This document shows positions 15,327-24,970 of a DNA stretch of 38,503 bases, in pieces. Every line of letters starts with the position of its first letter. Within the stretch, counting starts at the first letter, position 1. A program made the translations under genes and the position numbers. Under the pieces are notes generated by a model, which worked only from the letters and a program-made list of their open reading frames with translations, made no database searches and was not told where the DNA came from. The stretch covers positions 1 through 38,503 of the forward strand of contig QHRO01000242.1 of assembly GCA_003220155.1 (NCBI GenBank). The letters are read 5' to 3'. The stretch is from Verrucomicrobiota bacterium. GTDB taxonomy: Bacteria > Verrucomicrobiota > Verrucomicrobiia > Chthoniobacterales > UBA10450.

Positions 15327-16964
15327 CTATCGCAGGGAGGTCCGGGTTTGTCCCTGCGTTACTGACACATCGGCGCCGTCTATGCCCCCCGTGGCGTTGA
15401 CGTCGAACCGGAAATTGCCTTGGTTCACCTTCTGACCCGAGTGTTTCTGCACCGCAGAGACATCATTTTTATCGACACCGCCGGTCGCGCTGACATCCCC
15501 CAGCAGCACACCCATTTGAACGGCGACGTCGTTTGTGTTCTGGCCGTCGTTTACACCGAGCAAGGTAACAGTGGTTTTTCGCGTATTGACGACGTTCTTG
15601 AGATTTATTGTGACGATCGATGACCCGTTGCCGCTGAAGCTGTCAACGGACGCGCCACCTGACGTCGAAATGACGTTGCTAAATGTGACGGGCGTCGGGA
15701 ATGTAATTACGATTTGGTCGTCGATTCCTGCCCCAGCAAGGGTTAGACCGGGAACGCGGCATTCGATACCGGGGATAGTATTGAACTGGGTATTTAGTGG
15801 AAGAGTAACACCCAATGTCTGGGCCCCCGTTCCAGTTCCATGGATTTTTATTGAAGCGGCGTCGATCGCTTGTACCGGAAAGGCGTTGGTCCAAAATGCG
15901 GAATGCCCGTCGGATGTCTGCGCTTTTCGTACTACGGCTCCGGCTCCCTTGGGGATGATATCGGCCCCGCGGTCTGTCGTCGCCGTTGTATCTCCCAGCA
16001 GCCGCCAGCCTCCACTGTTACCAACCGAAGCGTCATAAAAATATGCGGCCGGCGACTTTTTGAAGGCCGCTTGGGCATTGTTGAAGACTAGCAGCTGATC
16101 GCCCGCAACAAAGGAGCCATTGGCTGGCCCTAGCCCGGTGGCGTTGAGAGCTACGTCAACCGGGCGCACCACGCCGATCGGATTATCCTGAGTCCGATTT
16201 GTCGCAGTCGCCAAGGGCGTTGACATCTTTCTTAGCAACACAGCGCCGAGGTTTGTCAGTAGACGAGTGGGCGCTTTGTTACCATTGTGAACTACAAAAT
16301 AGCCATCGGGAAGCAGCGGGTCGTCATCGCCCACACCGCCGTCGCCGCCACGACTGTTAATACGGTGCCAGGAACTGGAGCTACCATCAAAGTAATACTG
16401 TGTTGCGTAGGGGGAATTGTAGGTGGGAGCCGAGTAGTCCGGCACCTGAAGCAAGGTTTTGTAAGTCGGAGGGGACGTTGTCGGAGTGAAAGAAACGTTC
16501 GCATCGCTCGCTGGAAAGATAGTCGCAGGTGTCCAGTACGGAATCACCTGGACCTGAGTGTTAGCCGGTATTGTACTTAAGTTAGTTGAATCGTCATTAC
16601 TCGCATCAACTGTTAGTGTCCCGGTTCCGTTTCCTATGATTAAGTACGTGTGGCCTTCCTTTGTTCCCGTTCCGCTAATCGGGCCGATCAGCGCGTAATA
16701 GTGATTATGCTGAGCACCCCCGTACAAAAATTGACTCTGGCTCAAGGGATTGCCCACTAATGTGATGGTGCTTCCACTGGCAGAAGCAATACCTCCGATG
16801 AATTCGGGCGGGCGAATAAAGGGAACTGAAACGAAAGTATCGGAACTTCCCAAAAGTGTGGTGGTGGTGAAGCCGACGGGATTGGTGGTAACTGTTACCT
16901 GGGCACTGGCGAAATTTGCGACGCTCAAGAAGAGAGTGACAAAGAAACAAAGGCGACGAGACAT
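15327..16964 (-). CDS. Secreted TIGR02597-like protein with dockerin-like C-terminus
   Basis: The 545-residue protein has a signal peptide (RLCFFVTLFLSVANFASA). The N-terminal two thirds resemble the TIGR02597 family, known from Verrucomicrobia: an early VPFIRPPEFIGGIAS segment, HTYLIIGNGTGTLTVD, LPDGYFVVHNGN and a later GDQLLVFNN. The end carries two degenerate dockerin type I calcium loops, DVSATGGVDKNDVSAV and DVNATGGIDGADVSVT. A role in calcium-dependent surface assembly is an inference. On the coding strand the bases before the ATG are pyrimidine-rich (ctcatcccc) rather than a Shine-Dalgarno sequence. The molecular function is unknown. Confidence 0.85.
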   Translation of the reverse strand: MSRRLCFFVTLFLSVANFASAQVTVTTNPVGFTTTTLLGSSDTFVSVPFIRPPEFIGGIASASGSTITLVGNPLSQSQFLYGGAQHNHYYALIGPISGTGTKEGHTYLIIGNGTGTLTVDASNDDSTNLSTIPANTQVQVIPYWTPATIFPASDANVSFTPTTSPPTYKTLLQVPDYSAPTYNSPYATQYYFDGSSSSWHRINSRGGDGGVGDDDPLLPDGYFVVHNGNKAPTRLLTNLGAVLLRKMSTPLATATNRTQDNPIGVVRPVDVALNATGLGPANGSFVAGDQLLVFNNAQAAFKKSPAAYFYDASVGNSGGWRLLGDTTATTDRGADIIPKGAGAVVRKAQTSDGHSAFWTNAFPVQAIDAASIKIHGTGTGAQTLGVTLPLNTQFNTIPGIECRVPGLTLAGAGIDDQIVITFPTPVTFSNVISTSGGASVDSFSGNGSSIVTINLKNVVNTRKTTVTLLGVNDGQNTNDVAVQMGVLLGDVSATGGVDKNDVSAVQKHSGQKVNQGNFRFDVNATGGIDGADVSVTQGQTRTSLR

Positions 16965-17034
16965 GGGGATGAGTGGTTTGTTTCTGAGTATTTCAGGCTA
17001 ACAAAGAAGACTTATCGAGCAAGAAAAATCCTCG

Positions 17035-17059
17035 ATCGCGCACCGGGTTAATGCGCGAT
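17035..17059. promoter_or_regulatory. Stem-loop upstream of the TIGR02597-like gene
   Basis: Eight perfect base pairs (atcgcgca/tgcgcgat) enclose a nine-base loop, about 70 bases before the ATG of the 15.3-17.0 kb gene. It could be a leader structure or a binding site. The rest of the 366-base gap 16965-17330 shows no gene; a weaker ggtgt/acacc repeat lies near 17185-17207. Confidence 0.4.
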
Positions 17060-17330
17060 TAGCGAAACCACTTTAAAGCGTTTTTGACGAGAGACTTGGA
17101 ATGGCAAAAGATGCTTCGCCCGCGAGCGGGATCGGGTGGTTTGCGATGGCCCAAAATCTTTGTTCACTGCGTTAGAATCAGGTGTGCCCCGCAGCGGACA
17201 CCCGCCCGGCTAGCTTGGCGGCGATCAAAGCGAGCAGCGGGCGGCAGGGATTTCATTCTCATGCCCGCGCTCGGAGCCGCTACGTGAGGGGGGAACGGCT
17301 TCGCTCCTAATCCTGGTTGCTATTAAGGAA

Positions 17331-20177
17331 CTAAGGTTGGCCGCAGGTACTGTTTCCAGCTACCCTGTAAGTTGCAGCAGGGTAGCTGTTATCCGAGTTA
17401 CCTTTCACAAAGGTGTGGTCTATGAAAGTCGTCGAACGTTCCAACGTATCGGTAACGCCCGGCACATCTCCCGTGATCGTCTTGCCCCCAATTGCGCCGA
17501 GTAGATCGCCGCGTTGCGGATTACCAACACCGCTCTTCGGCACATACATGGTAATTGTCCCATCGGGATCATAATGGGTTCCCGTCGGACTCTGTGGGAG
17601 ATCGGCTATCTTCGTCTCACCCAACACGAGGACTGCTGGAACTCCAGCATCCGCAAGTGTGCCGTACTCGAAGCTAACCGCGCCAGCCTGGTTGCTCTTC
17701 ATCCCGACGTAATACATCTGGGTCGTTGGCGTCCACCAGTCCCAGGCAATGCGCCAGCGGCTATTCGCAGGAATAGAAGAAAGTGTGTTGACCTTCATCT
17801 TAAAGACAAAGTAGCCGGGAGCGGATGCGGGCTCAGCCACCGAGACGTAGTCGATAAGGAGTTGCGGGATTGCACTTGCAAGCACCGGCGGGGTTGGTGT
17901 TGGCACTGGAGTTGCGCCTGGGCCGATCGGAGCGGTCGTCAATATCGCACCGCCGTATGATTCCGGATGGCTGGGATCATTGCGGTGGATGACCATCCCA
18001 TTACATGCATCGCCCATGTATGGGGCGGCTACTTCAGCGGAGGATCCTTGGCCAACCTTGTTGATCGCAACTACCCTGTAGTAGTACGTCTTTGTCGGAT
18101 CAGTTGCCTTTGTGTCATCGTATTTCATCTGCGTTCCCTTAATAGTCGCTAGATTGGTTTCCTTGCCGCTCGATGTACCTCTGAGGATCTTGTAGTTTGT
18201 GATCGAAGCGTTGCCCGTGTCGGCTTCATTCCACGCGAGATGGACAACGCTGCCAACGCGATATGCTGTTACGAACGGTGCACCCGGTTTGGAGGTCGGG
18301 GTAGCTGGATCAAAACTGGCGAGCAGCCGACGTCCGCTGGATTGCCGCGCGATGGTAGCAGTGACAGAGTAGGCGTTCCCATGCGCGGTGGCCGCGGCCT
18401 GTGAACAAGGACCACCGGCACAGCCATTCGCGTAGCCGACTTCGACACGGCCTTGCTTATCGATCGTCACGTCGAAGAAGTCAGCCAAATTGCGCACGAT
18501 ATCGGCTCCGCCTCCACGCAGCAGTCCGCTCCGCTGCATCGGCAGTGTTGGTGTCACGTCCGTAGTCGTCCAAGTCGATCCGCCATTAAACGTGTGGGCG
18601 ACATAAAGATGCCAGACGCCGGTGAAGCTGCCCTCATTGGAATCGCCGGTCGCACTTCCGTTCGGCGTAGTCGATCCATAGAAAGTCACGGCTGCTCGGC
18701 CGTTGCTCCCGCCAACCGCCGCCGGAAAGGCGACGTTCTTCACACCGTACGCAGCACCTACGTCATACATGTTCGTCCAGGTCTTGCCCTTGTCACTAGA
18801 AACCGCGACACCGGCGCTGGTCCCAAAATTTGAAAAGGCGAAATAGACGCGCCCGCTATCATCAATGGCGATGGCTGGATCATCGCCAGTTCCCACAAGG
18901 GAGGGTTTGGCAGCGTAAGTGCAGGTATTAACTGGTCGGATTGCCCATGTAACTCCGTTGTCCTCCGATACGACAGCCGATTGCGTGCCGCTGCAGTCGC
19001 GGTTCGGAACGTAAACCGTTCCGTCCGGCGCAACCTTTACATGCCCGTGCAAGCCGCCGCATTGAGTCCCCACGTACATTGGGATAGACGGGCCATAGGT
19101 AAGACCGCCATCATCGTTCCGCGAACACAGCGCGGTTTCTAGGTCCTGCGAGCAGTAGTAGACTGCGTTGGGATATGTTGGGGAATGAGGTGGCGCCACG
19201 ATTGGCGGAACAGCTGCAAGATCTTGCCGATACACGCCGCCACCGAGCGTTTCATGATCGACCGCCGATGCAATGCCTCCCGTCTGGTCAGGGATCCACG
19301 TCTGGCCGTCATCATCCGTGTAAGAGATTTTAACCGTGTCAGGCGACAACAGGGTCAGCTCGCTCGCGAACGTCCGTCCAGTCTGCCGATCGGTAAACAA
19401 AATAGGATCGGAATCGATGAACTGAGATGTCGGCGCACGGCGGTTCACCCAGGTCGCAAGCCCATTTGATCCGAATGTTACAAAAAGGCTCTCGAGATCG
19501 GATTGGTACGCGGTGACGTTTGTCGTCCAGTGCACGCCGATCGATGGCTCAAAGGCACTGCGTCCGAGGTACTCAACCGTGAACGCGCCCGAGCTTGTCT
19601 GCGTAATTGGCGTCAGAACCCCCGGTGCTTCGAAGTTCTCATATCCGATCTTTGGACCAGCATCGGCAGGCGCAGCAGGCAAGGTTGGAGTAAAGTTCGC
19701 CGGGCAGTTAGAAGATGCGGCCACGTCGTTGTAGGTAAACGTGCCGGTGTAAGTATAAGGTTGGATAAAGGGCGCGAGAGGGTTGGAAGACGCACAGACG
19801 TAAACGGTATAATTACCAGTCGGGACGGGTGAAGCTTCATAGTCAAAGGCCTCGTTGCCGACGCCGTTATCTTCCGTGTGGATCGGAGTTCCATCCGGGC
19901 CAACTAGTGTAACGGCCAGGTCATTTGTTGGAACACTCGCATTGACGTTGACAATAATCCGCGCCTGGCCGGGCGGTACCACAAACGGGCCCGAGAAGGT
20001 TGCGCATGGATACGGACTGGTAGTATCGAACGCGCCGCTGAACGTCATCACGTTAGAGGGCAATTGCGCGCGCGTGCCAATGAACGGAATCGCGCAGAGA
20101 AAGCCGAAGCCAGCTAAAGACAAAAGGATGGCAAGGGTAGTTCGAGCAGAGATTGAATGTGACGAATTAGTTTTCAT
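17331..20177 (-). CDS. Large secreted Asp-box/fibronectin type III protein
   Basis: The 948-residue protein has a signal peptide (TLAILLSLAGFGFLCAIPF). Residues ~40-140 form a beta-rich domain resembling the pre-peptidase/proprotein-convertase type (TFSGPFVVPPGQARI, then PTGNYTVYVCAS). A sialidase-like propeller with Asp boxes follows (TDDDGQTW, NDDGGLTY, SEDNGVTW, SSDKGKTW). A fibronectin type III domain at ~650-740 has YYYRVVAINKVGQGS near its end. A C-terminal beta domain of ~200 residues is not recognised. The 1158-residue protein at 21.2 kb has the same order of domains and the shared phrase HGHV-VAPDGTV, so the two are paralogues. They may act on extracellular glycans or proteins, but no catalytic set is evident. 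The upstream bases (catctctcctt) do not form a Shine-Dalgarno sequence. Confidence 0.85.
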   Translation of the reverse strand: MKTNSSHSISARTTLAILLSLAGFGFLCAIPFIGTRAQLPSNVMTFSGAFDTTSPYPCATFSGPFVVPPGQARIIVNVNASVPTNDLAVTLVGPDGTPIHTEDNGVGNEAFDYEASPVPTGNYTVYVCASSNPLAPFIQPYTYTGTFTYNDVAASSNCPANFTPTLPAAPADAGPKIGYENFEAPGVLTPITQTSSGAFTVEYLGRSAFEPSIGVHWTTNVTAYQSDLESLFVTFGSNGLATWVNRRAPTSQFIDSDPILFTDRQTGRTFASELTLLSPDTVKISYTDDDGQTWIPDQTGGIASAVDHETLGGGVYRQDLAAVPPIVAPPHSPTYPNAVYYCSQDLETALCSRNDDGGLTYGPSIPMYVGTQCGGLHGHVKVAPDGTVYVPNRDCSGTQSAVVSEDNGVTWAIRPVNTCTYAAKPSLVGTGDDPAIAIDDSGRVYFAFSNFGTSAGVAVSSDKGKTWTNMYDVGAAYGVKNVAFPAAVGGSNGRAAVTFYGSTTPNGSATGDSNEGSFTGVWHLYVAHTFNGGSTWTTTDVTPTLPMQRSGLLRGGGADIVRNLADFFDVTIDKQGRVEVGYANGCAGGPCSQAAATAHGNAYSVTATIARQSSGRRLLASFDPATPTSKPGAPFVTAYRVGSVVHLAWNEADTGNASITNYKILRGTSSGKETNLATIKGTQMKYDDTKATDPTKTYYYRVVAINKVGQGSSAEVAAPYMGDACNGMVIHRNDPSHPESYGGAILTTAPIGPGATPVPTPTPPVLASAIPQLLIDYVSVAEPASAPGYFVFKMKVNTLSSIPANSRWRIAWDWWTPTTQMYYVGMKSNQAGAVSFEYGTLADAGVPAVLVLGETKIADLPQSPTGTHYDPDGTITMYVPKSGVGNPQRGDLLGAIGGKTITGDVPGVTDTLERSTTFIDHTFVKGNSDNSYPAATYRVAGNSTCGQP

Positions 20178-20391
20178 GGGTTTTAAGGAGAGATGAGGCG
20201 CTGCCTTTTCCCGTAGGAAGCGATGACAATTTTGTGAACGATAAAGGCCAGAGAGACAAGATTACGGTTTTGTAATGTAAACTACTCCGGCTCATCGAGT
20301 TTAGATCGGAAGTCGGCGGTAATTTGGTCGCGTCGGAACTTGCAAATTTTTGGAAAACCACAGCTTCTCGATCATTGCAACATTTGTAGAG

Positions 20392-20438
20392 GCGGGCGTA
20401 TCGCCTGCGATGATTCGAATTGCAGCCGACACGGCTGC
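20392..20438. repeat. Two adjacent triplet-loop hairpins
   Basis: gcgggcg-tat-cgcctgc (20392-20408, one G-T pair) and gcagccg-aca-cggctgc (20422-20438, perfect) are seven-pair stems with three-base loops. They belong to the triplet-loop hairpin group also seen in ileS and after glgA. They sit in the gap before the 948-residue protein gene; the rest of 20178-20466 holds no gene. Confidence 0.7.
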
Positions 20439-20466
20439 CACGACAGCAGCGGGGAAGCTGTCTAAA

Positions 20467-21138
20467 TTACGGCAGCCGGCTCAGCGCTTTTTGCGCTAAG
20501 GTTTTCGACTTCTCGATCTTGGTTTCTTCATTGTCCGGCCCGCCGACACTTACCCGAATGAAAACGTCGCCTTTGAGCACGTAAAGCGCTCCACCGAAAC
20601 GGTTGCCGGACCAAAACGCTTCCTCGCCAATACCATCGAGCCTCTTCGGCGGCACTCCCTTTTCTTTTTCCTCTCGCTCTACTCCGCCAAGCTTTTCTTT
20701 TTTCTCGCCCGGTTTCTCCTCATCGGATTCGTCCCCTGTGAACCGGTGGAAGCTCTGGGTCCAGTAACTTTTCGCATCAGGTGCGGACGCATCTTGGGGG
20801 TTATGTTCGATCACTGCCAGGCTAACCGACATGTTCGGCTCCTTCGCAGAGTAATAGCATTGCGACATCAGCATGGCACCGCTGATGCCGGAACTGCTCT
20901 TCGCGTCAGTGATGGTTGCGTGCTGGATCGCGCCGACCTCGTCGTTCGTGATCAAAACGCACGGCGAAACTCGTGGCTCGACAGCGTTGTGACTCTGCGT
21001 GGGCAAATGCTGCTCACTAGGCGTTGGCAACACATTGATGCTCTGCTGAGACTTCTTACACCCGCCGCCTACCATCACCAGCAAGGGAACAAAAGTAAGG
21101 GCCAGCTTTAGCCGACGAGCAAAGACGACGCGTGGCAT
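20467..21138 (-). CDS. Lipoprotein of unknown function
   Basis: The 223-residue protein has a signal sequence ending in a lipobox-like VGGGC (Cys27), so it should be lipid-modified and membrane-attached. Residues ~60-110 (CVLITNDEVGAIQHATI, then MSQCYYSA) recall the beta-rich core of small DUF3558-type lipoproteins, though I am not sure of this. A charged EKPGEKKEKLGGVEREEKEKG linker lies at ~145-165 and a final segment has LKGDVFIRVSVGG. It sits between the two large paralogous secreted proteins on the same strand, 70 bases after the 1158-residue gene, so it may be co-expressed with them. Confidence 0.75.
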   Translation of the reverse strand: MPRVVFARRLKLALTFVPLLVMVGGGCKKSQQSINVLPTPSEQHLPTQSHNAVEPRVSPCVLITNDEVGAIQHATITDAKSSSGISGAMLMSQCYYSAKEPNMSVSLAVIEHNPQDASAPDAKSYWTQSFHRFTGDESDEEKPGEKKEKLGGVEREEKEKGVPPKRLDGIGEEAFWSGNRFGGALYVLKGDVFIRVSVGGPDNEETKIEKSKTLAQKALSRLP

Positions 21139-21208
21139 CTTTAAGGTCTAATCGAATTCAATTTTGTCCGAGACCCGTCACGCGAAGAGCATTCCAATAA
21201 GCTATTCT

Positions 21209-24200
21209 TTACCTTGTCTTGTTGCCTTTGATGTAGATCGTGACTGGTGCGCTCGTGTTATTGGTTTCGTCGCTTTCAGCCACTTCGTTTCTACTATCCG
21301 CCGTCGCTGAGATTGTGTGGTTACCCTTCGTCACACCGGCTGTGTTCCAAGTGACTGTTACCGACGTGTACGATTGAGCCGGTATGGCAGGCGTGGCTAT
21401 GTCACCAAGCACGGTGCTACCGTCGAGCACGAATTTGGTATGAGACGTGCCAGCGTCTGCCTGGCCGATGTTACTGATCGTCGCGGTTATTGGAATCTTT
21501 GCACCTTGTGGCGCCTGATTGTTAGCAGCCTTGAGGGTAGAAACAATCAGGTCGGGTGCGGTAACAGTGATCGTGACCTCGGCCGCGTTCTGGCTTTTTG
21601 CACCATGCGTATCGGTCACAGTCAGCGTCGCTCCATATGTTCCCGCCTTGTTGTAGGTGTGGGAAACGGTTGCAGTGGTTTGCGTGACCGATGTTCCGTC
21701 ACCGAAGTTGAAGGTGTAGGAAGCGATGTGGTCTCCAGAATCGGGGTCATACGAGCCGGAGCCGCTGAAGTTAACCGTCAACGGCGGCGGACCAGATGTT
21801 GGGTTTGCGGTTAACACCGCCGTCGGCGGATTGTTTGGCGGCGGGCAGATCGCCCACTTCTGGCCAAAACCAGTATTCGGCGCGCGATCCATTGGACTGA
21901 TGAAGTACAGTCCGCTGCCCAGCACGCCTTCGCCGGCGATCGTGAGTCCGTACGGGTTAGTCGCAGCTGGCGTCCCATTCACGTTTGTGATGGGTATCGT
22001 CGGATTGCCGACGCCAGTTTTTGGCACGTTTACGGTGATCGTGCCATTGACACCGGGCGTAAACGTACCTGTGGTCGAAGTGGAGCTTGCAAGTCTTTCA
22101 TTTCCTGCGTCCCACGGTCCCCACGCGTAGCTTTCCACGCCGGGGCTGACTGTTGCTCGCGTAGCATATTGGTTCCCATTATTTGCCGTCCATATGACGT
22201 AGTAGTAGGTGAACGTTGTGCCGGCCGATGGGACGTCGGAGAGATTGGCCAGGTTCATCGTCGTGGTGATGGTCGTGGCCGGAGTGTTAGCGGAGAACGA
22301 GATCGCGGTAATGTCGGCCTGGCTCGTGGTCCCACCGAGTCCGGATGGGTTGTGCGCATCTCCTGCGGGGTCGGTTACTACGTCGTCCCCGCTGCACGAG
22401 TACGGGAGCGGGGGTTGCAAAGATGGACCAACCTTCAGGTCGATCTCGTTACTGGCGTTGCCAATCCCTACGCTGTTGATCGCTTTAACCTTGTAGAAGT
22501 AGTCAGCTACCGTTGGATCCACCGTAGTGTCGATGTATGTCGTCTTATCGCTACCGGTATTGGCGACAAGCATTGTTTCACCACCTGAGCGGGTGCCGCG
22601 GAGGATTTGGTAACCGGTGGTAGCGGTGCCGCCGTTATCCGGCGCTTTCCAGTTTAAGAAGGACTCCGTAGAATCGCGTGCTCCCGACAAGCACGGCGGC
22701 TTGGGCAGCAACGCTGTCGTTGTGTCGGTGTTCGCGTCGTAGCTGGCGAACAAGCTCTTGCCTCCGGATTGGCGGGCGACGCGCATGAAGGCGGTGAAAT
22801 CGTTCGGCGCAGTGCCCGCGATGCAGCCGTCACTTACGCAACCATCGCTGTAGCCGTAAAGAACGCGGCCATTCTTGTCGACCGTGATTTCGTTGAAGTC
22901 GAGAAGGTTGCGATCCTGATGGCTACCGCCTTGCTGCCAGATACCGCTGGCATGCTGCACCGGATCGTTCGGCGTAGCGTTCACCGTGACCCAGTGTTGA
23001 CCGTTATCATACGTCGTGGCGATGAATGCGTACCAATCGCCGGGGAAGCTGATCGCCTGGTAGTCACCAGCAATGTCGGTGCCGAGGAAACCTACCGCCG
23101 CCCGGCCGATGCTACCGCCCACGGCCTCGATCTCAGCCGCGTTCTTGATGCCATGAGAAGCTCCGATATCGAAGTTACTCGTCCAGGTGATCGTGTTGGT
23201 CGATTTATTGAGAGTACCGACAGCGACGCGCGCGTGTCCTTCCAGCGGTTGACCAGTAGGAACTGGCTCATTGTTAACGTAGGAATAGTAAATCCTGTTG
23301 GTGCTATCGATCGCAATTGAAGGATCAGCTCCTTCGGCCTGCGATATAGCGTTCGGAACGGTAAACTCATGCCAGGTAACACCGCCATCGGTGCTGAAGG
23401 CGCCGCCCTGATTGCCAGCACATTGGTTCACCGGTAACCAGACAGTTCCGTCCGGGGCGACATGGACATGACCATGCAAGCCTTCGCATTTGGTAATGCC
23501 ATTGCCATAATAAGCGAATACGCCCGGGCCGTAGCTTGCACCGAGAGTATCGCTGCGCTGGCAGGTTGCAGGTCCTAGCGGCCATGTCTGCGAGCAATAG
23601 TAAACTGCCTCGCCCTGGTTCGCCGCGGTTGACAGCGTGGCCAACGACGCAGGAAATGGCCCAGAGGCGATTGTTTCGTGGTCGGTACCGCCGCTGGGCG
23701 GTGACACAGCAAGTGGCACCCACAGGTCGCCATCATTGTCGCTGTAGCCGTAAACGGCATTGGCGCCGGCCGTAGAATTGGAAGTGAAAGTACGGCCAGT
23801 CGTCTGATCGATCCAAAGAATGGGATCAAGCCCGGTGTTCGTCGTAGGATTACTCTTGTCTTCCCACAGACCTTCGCAGCATTCGGGCTTCGCGGGACTC
23901 AGCAGTTCAGGCGGAGTGATGCGCCAGACTGGACCGATGTTCATGTTCATGATCCTGCCCGTCTTCGGGTTGTAACCAATATTGAACTCGCCCGAGCTGC
24001 TTTGCGCGGACGTCCCATCAGGTGCGTAGAAATTCTGGTAACGCGGAACGCCCGGCGCGCTTGGATCAGGCCCCCCAAAACCGGGAACGCCGCCAGTGCT
24101 TCCAGAACCCGGCACCAATTCGGCTGTCACATGCACGGTCTCGCCCGTTGGCGTGTAGGGAACGACTACGACTGTGTATGTCTGCGAACCGTCATGCAGT

Positions 24201-24685
24201 GGGCTAATGGTGGCGATCTCAGGATTGCTGCTGCTGGCGGACTGATAATCAGCGGCCTGGGTGCCGTCCGTGCTGGTGCAATCGTTCGGACTACAGTCGC
24301 CGCGTGGCGTTTTGTAGATGTAGAGATCGTAGTCTGAAGAGCCGCTGCCGCTGTCGGTCCAACTGAGTGTGACCTTTACCGAAGCGTTCGGATATGTAGT
24401 CGTATAGCCGGAGGGCAAATTGACGGTAAGCTTAAAATCATCGCACGGCTGAGCTGAACCACCGCATTCGGGCCCACTGTCAAGTTCAATGACGGGCGTC
24501 GGGTTGGCGACGAAAAACGGGCCGGCATCGTAGTTGACTGGGCCGGACGCGTTCGTAAGCGTTCCACTGGATGGCGTGGACGCGAAGCTGAGCGCGCCGA
24601 GCCATACGCCTGCTGAACAGAGCAGGAAGGCGGCGAAGATGCGCGGGTTGAATGCGCCCGATTCAGAACCGGAAGATTTTTTCAT
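21209..24685 (-). CDS. Giant secreted protein: Asp-box propeller, FnIII, PKD and CARDB domains
   Basis: The 1158-residue protein has a signal peptide (IFAAFLLCSAGVWLGALSFA). A beta domain follows at ~50-190, then a sialidase-like propeller with Asp-box-like motifs (SDNDGDLW, STDGGVTW, TYDNGQHW). Then come a fibronectin type III domain (~690-780, ending FYKVKAINSVGIGNAS) and an unassigned beta region. A PKD domain at ~975-1060 contains FNFGDGT and HTYNKAGTYGATLTVTD. A CARDB domain at ~1062-1150 begins APDLIVSTLK and contains NEVAESDETNN. This is typical of secreted or surface proteins that bind or process polymers. It is a longer paralogue of the protein at 17.3 kb. No glycosidase active site can be named from the sequence. 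Confidence 0.87.
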   Translation of the reverse strand: MKKSSGSESGAFNPRIFAAFLLCSAGVWLGALSFASTPSSGTLTNASGPVNYDAGPFFVANPTPVIELDSGPECGGSAQPCDDFKLTVNLPSGYTTTYPNASVKVTLSWTDSGSGSSDYDLYIYKTPRGDCSPNDCTSTDGTQAADYQSASSSNPEIATISPLHDGSQTYTVVVVPYTPTGETVHVTAELVPGSGSTGGVPGFGGPDPSAPGVPRYQNFYAPDGTSAQSSSGEFNIGYNPKTGRIMNMNIGPVWRITPPELLSPAKPECCEGLWEDKSNPTTNTGLDPILWIDQTTGRTFTSNSTAGANAVYGYSDNDGDLWVPLAVSPPSGGTDHETIASGPFPASLATLSTAANQGEAVYYCSQTWPLGPATCQRSDTLGASYGPGVFAYYGNGITKCEGLHGHVHVAPDGTVWLPVNQCAGNQGGAFSTDGGVTWHEFTVPNAISQAEGADPSIAIDSTNRIYYSYVNNEPVPTGQPLEGHARVAVGTLNKSTNTITWTSNFDIGASHGIKNAAEIEAVGGSIGRAAVGFLGTDIAGDYQAISFPGDWYAFIATTYDNGQHWVTVNATPNDPVQHASGIWQQGGSHQDRNLLDFNEITVDKNGRVLYGYSDGCVSDGCIAGTAPNDFTAFMRVARQSGGKSLFASYDANTDTTTALLPKPPCLSGARDSTESFLNWKAPDNGGTATTGYQILRGTRSGGETMLVANTGSDKTTYIDTTVDPTVADYFYKVKAINSVGIGNASNEIDLKVGPSLQPPLPYSCSGDDVVTDPAGDAHNPSGLGGTTSQADITAISFSANTPATTITTTMNLANLSDVPSAGTTFTYYYVIWTANNGNQYATRATVSPGVESYAWGPWDAGNERLASSTSTTGTFTPGVNGTITVNVPKTGVGNPTIPITNVNGTPAATNPYGLTIAGEGVLGSGLYFISPMDRAPNTGFGQKWAICPPPNNPPTAVLTANPTSGPPPLTVNFSGSGSYDPDSGDHIASYTFNFGDGTSVTQTTATVSHTYNKAGTYGATLTVTDTHGAKSQNAAEVTITVTAPDLIVSTLKAANNQAPQGAKIPITATISNIGQADAGTSHTKFVLDGSTVLGDIATPAIPAQSYTSVTVTWNTAGVTKGNHTISATADSRNEVAESDETNNTSAPVTIYIKGNKTR

Positions 24686-24970
24686 GAGGTGAGGAGGTAT
24701 TGTTTTTAAAAGAACGACGGTACGCCGGTCACTCGTTTTATTTCGGATGCGCCGCCACTAATGCTGCTTTGTACAAAAATGGGGTCGGATTGTCGAGCGG
24801 TACTTTTCGCTAAAATCGGGTTTTTGTTATCGCAGCGATCAGATGTTCGGTGTGGTTAGGGCATCATCGCAAATTTAGCCCGTACTCCTCCCCGTTATCT
24901 CTGACTAACCAGTGCACCTGTGCGCGTTGATTTGCCGCGATCCGGGTGCTAGTTAGCACCGCTCCTTACC
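24686..24970. other. Divergent intergenic region between the secreted-protein run and ileS
   Basis: This 285-base gap must hold the promoters of both ileS and the minus-strand 1158-residue gene. I see no T-box, repeat or clear promoter boxes. On the plus strand, ctccttacc lies directly before the ileS ATG. Confidence 0.4.

Noticed and set aside
24686-24970. T-box riboswitch before ileS
   Set aside because: No specifier stem, T-box sequence or antiterminator was seen, and the lineage does not normally use T-boxes.
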